Positions 43,001-49,000 of a DNA stretch of 64,000 nucleotides are shown here, one piece after another. A program made the position numbers and the translations under genes. The notes under the pieces were generated by a model that saw only the letters and a program-made list of their open reading frames with translations, did not search any database and had not been told where the DNA came from. Each line of letters opens with the position of its first letter. The stretch's first letter is position 1. Location: positions 1 to 64,000 of the forward strand of contig WNNJ02000171.1 of assembly GCA_012934845.2 (NCBI GenBank). The letters are read 5' to 3'. The DNA is from Pomphorhynchus laevis (taxonomy: Eukaryota; Acanthocephala; Palaeacanthocephala; Echinorhynchida; Pomphorhynchidae).

Positions 43001-46000
43001 CATATGTTGGATTTACATTTAAATCATTAGAATTAACCTCTTTCATTAGTATATCACAATAAAGCTTTTTGCATATGAAGACAAAGTTATTACTAGCTTT
43101 ATCAATAGTTGTTATTATATAGTTATCCTTTAATTTAGTAAGTTCTTTATACATATCTTTATTAATTTTATCTTTCCTTTTATAATTGTTTGTTATTTTC
43201 ATTTTATTTTTAATTTTATCAAATATATAATCTTTCCACATTTTTATCTTAGATATATTCGAGCTTTCACTATTAATCAGCTTACTAAAGTAATCATTTA
43301 AGTTATTATATAACGAACTGTAAATTTTATTTTTGTCGTTGTTGTTATTTAATCTATATTTATACCCTTTTGACAGCAGCTTTCTTAATTCACAATTTTC
43401 AATTAATTCGAGATTATGGGTACATATATGTTCATTTATTTTATCAAAACTAAGACTTTTACAATTGCGTTCGGGTTCTATGATGTTTCTACTATCATCG
43501 TTACATATTGATTTTAATTCTTTATTATAATTACAAATTTTTCGTCCTAATGGTGGTAGGAGTTTATACCTTATTTTAGGAATATATTTACTTAAATCTG
43601 ACCCTATTATTTCTTTACTTTTAGAATTATTTAAAAGTCCGGCTATAATTAAGTTATTTATACATTTATTAATGAAGTTTATGTTTAATGTATATTTTCT
43701 ATTGTTATTATTTACTCAATATTGCTCAATATAATGCTCAATATTATAAATTAACACAATATTATCACAAATTAGTTATTGGCAACTATCCATTTTAATA
43801 TTCCACGTTTCATACATATACTATTTTATTATATTTAATATATATTATATATTATATATTGTAACATATATGAAGCACGATATAGATTTTTCACTGTTTG
43901 CCAGAGCCTCCATTAAAGTACTTAACCTTACTTATAATGTATAACCAATATGAGTGGATGTTCTTCATCGACACGAAATCAAAGATATCATATATTTTTG
44001 ATTTCGCGCCCTGGAAATATACTATTCATCTTGATCATACATTATATATAAGGCCTGAAAGAACACCATTCATATTGGTTCTACATTTATATGGTATTTA
44101 GGCTGCACCACTAATAGCAACAAACGAATGAAAACTACGCCTTACGGTTCGGCGCTGAGTTTTCTTTATAATGATATTATATATTTTTATCTTTTAGTTT
44201 TATATATAATAAAATTGCATATTAAACCGTCGTCTGGTATCTATTTAAATACAGTATTTATAACTATTTTTAACTATTTACACTGTATAGTAGATAGGAG
44301 TTATATATACAGTATTTTTAGCTATGTTTAGAATATAAAGGTTACCAAAATTCACTTAAAGTAATTCAAGAAAAAATATTAAAAAGAGAATATCACATTA
44401 ATAATGCAGTATATATAATATTGATACTTACGCCAATAATATTGATATTTGAGTAAAAATGTAACTTTTTAAATATTAAATTTTAGAAAATCAAAAATTA
44501 CCTGCACTCGCACTTAAATCTTCTGGTGTGACCATGGCCACAAATTGAATGGCGCGATCGTCGTGGAATGTTTCGTAGCTCCACTTTCGCAAAGAGCGTA
44601 TACACTTGACCGCGGCGATTCCATTGTTTGCAATAAGAATCTATAATTGTTTAAAAATATAAAACACTCGAAGCGACCATACAAAAAGAAAATAAATTTT
44701 GAAGAATCGCAAATATCTACAAGCGATTAAGCAAATATATTTTTTTGTTTCTATATATATTCAATAAAGAAAATAGGTATTTCACTTCACTTAAATTTTT
44801 TTGTAAAATATGTAAATTACAAAGAATTCTTATTTTTATAAAGAAACAATTAACAACAAAATACGTATTTAAATGAAAGAAATCTTGCGTGTCATTTTAC
44901 TATTATAGATATCATTTAACTTAAGATTATATTAGCATAGTAATAAAAGAGAAATTAAGTATTCCTTATATAACAGTGCTATTAAATCCTACTTATTAGG
45001 TCCTGGATTGTAAATTATTCGTGATAAATACTCTCACCAATGCTAATTACTAGTACATGGATGTCTACTAGAAAGACTTATTGAGATGTCTAGGAGTGAT
45101 GTACTTCAATCCAGTTGTGCAGTAGCCCCACACTGATGAAACTCAAAAGTCAAACAGCCATGTATCAGTTTATGCTGTTTGAGTCTTCCCGATTCCTTCA
45201 ATCATAATAGAAATTAGCGGGAAAAGTAGGTCACCTGTTTAATTACCACCTGCAATTAAGGAGCTTGGTGGTGTATGCTATCGATAAGAGTGCGTTAAAA
45301 TACTACGTGTTAGGTCTTGGATTGTAAATTATTCGTGATGAATACTTTCACCACTGTTAATTCCTAGTACATTGATGTCTACTAGAAAGACTTATTGAGA
45401 TGTCTAGGAGTAATGCACTTTAATTCAGTTGGGCAGCAGCGTTTCACTTATGAGAATCAAAAGTCTAAACAGAAAAGAGTCAGTTTATGCTGTTTGAGTT
45501 TTCCCAATTCCTTCAATCAGAATATTCAATATATATTATTAAGTATCGATAACAATCACAATTTGCTAAAATATTACAAATGAATCTAACTAAGATAATA
45601 ATTACTGTGTCCCTACCTTTCGTATGACCCTTTGGCCATGCATGTTCTGTACAAAGTCATTTACAGCATCGATTGATTTTTTTAATGGCCTAAAACAAAA
45701 TATAAAAAATTTATTTAATGACAAGAAATAAATTAGAGGAAATGAGAAAGTTGTTTTTAAGATGTTAAAATTAAGTCTAAAAGCGTTTTAATATAATTTC
45801 AATATATAAAATTTTATTGAAAACCAAAACGGAACATGTTCACTTTTAAAATTCTTGTTTTAATTATAGTGTTCCTTATGCTTATGAATACTTGTACCTC
45901 TGATTGCCAGTATTTCATTGATAATTAAGAAAATATCATTTTTTGATTTAGAATATCACGCAGAGAAAGAGCACGAACAGAATATGTAAGCAATTTAATC

Positions 46001-49000
46001 TAATCTATTTATAGATCTTTATCTAGATCTTGCTATTGTACGCAAAGAAATCAATTATTTATGACAAATTACTAAAGTTAGCAATGATAGTGATTGTAAA
46101 TTAGCATTTTTAAATCCTTATATTCCAAGCCAAATTGCATAAATTAATTTTAACGGATGATAAGGTACCTGAAAACAAAAAGCCTCGGCGATAAAAAAAA
46201 CCAGTCTTGAATTTATAAGCAACATATTATATATGCTAATATGTTGTTAAATTAAAGAATTTAAGAATAGAACATGATTGCACATCAGTTTCACATAATA
46301 ATATAGTATTAATATTAAAAATTAATATTGTAAATTATAATATTATAAGTTATAAATATTATAAGAAAATAATATAATAATTGAAAAGTATTAATCGACA
46401 AAATATTATTAACGTATTAGATTTACTATATATAAATCACCAAAGATTATTAAAAAGAAATTTAAACAATCAAGCGAAACATTTTAGGGATTTATAATAA
46501 ATAATATACTTTGTATTAGAATAAGATACACTTGATAATCAAATTTCATCAGATGAAATACATCATTAGCATGTATTTGGCCCTGCTGCTATGCTGGGTT
46601 GTGGAATAGAGGCTGAAACCTGATTACATAGCAGTTCCTCCTGATGACCTCTAATCCTTATTCTGATGATACTGATAATATTCTGATAATCCTTATCATG
46701 ACATATCCAATTATTTATTAGCCAATTCATAAAAATTTATTTTTATTAAAATTTTAATTATAAATTCTATCGTTATATAAATATAAATTTTATAAAATCT
46801 TATATCATTATGTATTATTTATAATAATTTATATGTATTTTTAATTTATATATAGTCTAACATACGCTGACTCAGTTATCTGATTTAATTCATAAATGAT
46901 ATAATGGCATTTTATATAAAATAAACGCTAGCAATAAGAATATAAAAATAAATACATCAAAAAACAATTAACGATTTTTAGAGTACTATTAATAAAGTCT
47001 GTGTATTTAGTGTTTATATACTTGCAGCAGAAAGATCTTACACACAGTTACTAACTAACTGTTGAACACACTTAGCGTATAAAATTTTAATTTGATCAAA
47101 GCTTTGCGAAATGAAAGTGTGAGTTGTGCAGCAAAGTTTCTTTTCTTAAAAAAAGTTTTCATTTAAAGACTCACAGAAAAAAACTTGAAACCACGATTAT
47201 TTCAATTATTAAAACGATTAAGAATAACGATTCTTGTTACTAAGAAGGAATCAGTGTCGAGTTATCAATATTTCGATAACTGCTGCCACTATCAAAATTG
47301 GAAAATATCGTGAAGATGAAAAAGCTTCTAAAATAAAAAGTATTCGTGGAGCTATTTTTACATTGATTTCAGGTATGCTTGAAGTAGCTATCGAAGTACA
47401 GAACTTAAACCTATTTGGGATTAACAAGTTCTTTTTCTTGTTGATTTTTGTAAATAAATTAAAATTAAATATGAAGTTGTTAAAAATTGATTTGATATTT
47501 CGTTTTATAAGCGGTGTGATGTTGTATTACTGTCAATAAAAAAATGAATTACAAGCCAAAAGTAACAAACGAAACTGAAAAAGTAAAGTTCAAGATTTGA
47601 GTTTGTAAAGAAGCGTCGGTGTTGTTTATGAACATAAACTTACATTATTTTGAACTTACAAATGTGGATATTATGATATAACTAATTTTATTTATGTCTT
47701 AGTTAATTTTAATTTTACAAAGTGCATGCACTTTTAAAGAGGAAACGGTGTGAATGGTAGTAAAATATTTATCTGATGGAAACCAACCATTTTTATGTCA
47801 TTTTAAAAATAGAGAAATGCACACATTTTTAAATTTCGCTTTCGCAAAAAGGAAACTTTTGCTTTTTGTAATTAAAAAATAAGACTGATATTTCTTATTC
47901 GCATTGTATGGTGTCTAATATTATATCAAGGTGTAATTGAATAGGAAAATTAGTAATGCTTAATATATATCATTATCACCACGGAAACAAAATTTCAAAG
48001 GGTAAAATTTCTTCAAAACAACATTTTCACAAGAACTTATTTCTTTTATATAGCAAATGGCAAAAAAATCCAAGTTTTTATAAACAGGATAAGATTCAAA
48101 TTTGTCGTTTAAACGATTCGAAAGATATGAAGAAAGCTTTTATTACAATCGTAAACAGTCGATATTTCATATCTCATAGTTGCTTCTATGATATATAAAA
48201 ACAGTTGTTACTGGTTACATCCAATCTTTATTTGCAAATGTACCTATAAATAAATTAGTACAACATTATATCTTACACTGATATGAATATATATATATAG
48301 TTTTTGTATTTTGTCCTTTGGGGTAATTCACAGACTCGGTATATATTTAATAACAAAAATATTGAATATATTAAATATATAATCAAAAGCGCTTAAACAG
48401 TTATCAAAAGCTCATCACTTAATCAATAAATTTAAGAACTAAGATTTCTATTAAATAAACTTCTACACATTTTATACTTTTTATTTATTATGTAAATAAA
48501 AAAAGATAATTACAAATAATTATATAAGATTTTATACAATTTATATTTACATAACGATAACATTTAAAATTAAATTTAAAAAATAATAATAAATTTTTAT
48601 GAATTGACTTTAAATAATATACGATGTATCCGAATAAGAAATGGGGATCATCATGAGGGACCGCTATATTATAAAGTTTCGGTCCTTATTCCTCGACCCA
48701 ACATAACTGCATGGCCAAATACATGTTAATAACGCATTTCCTCTGATGAAATTTGATTATTTAGTGTACCTTATTCTAATGCAAAGTATATTATTTATCA
48801 AACATCCATAAACGTTTTCCGCTTGAATGTTTAAATTTATTTTTAATAATATTGTGGTGATTTATATATTTTATTATTTTATATTTTTTTATTTTTATAG
48901 TAACCGAATTTAAAAAATGTATCTATTTAATTATTTAAATGATTTTATGAATTTCTCAGGGGAGAGTGAGACCATTCCGAGTGAATTACATTAATAATCA

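Noticed and set aside
47234-48198. Two plus-strand frames of 80-101 codons
   Set aside because: No domain, no splice-linked partner and background composition; probably chance.
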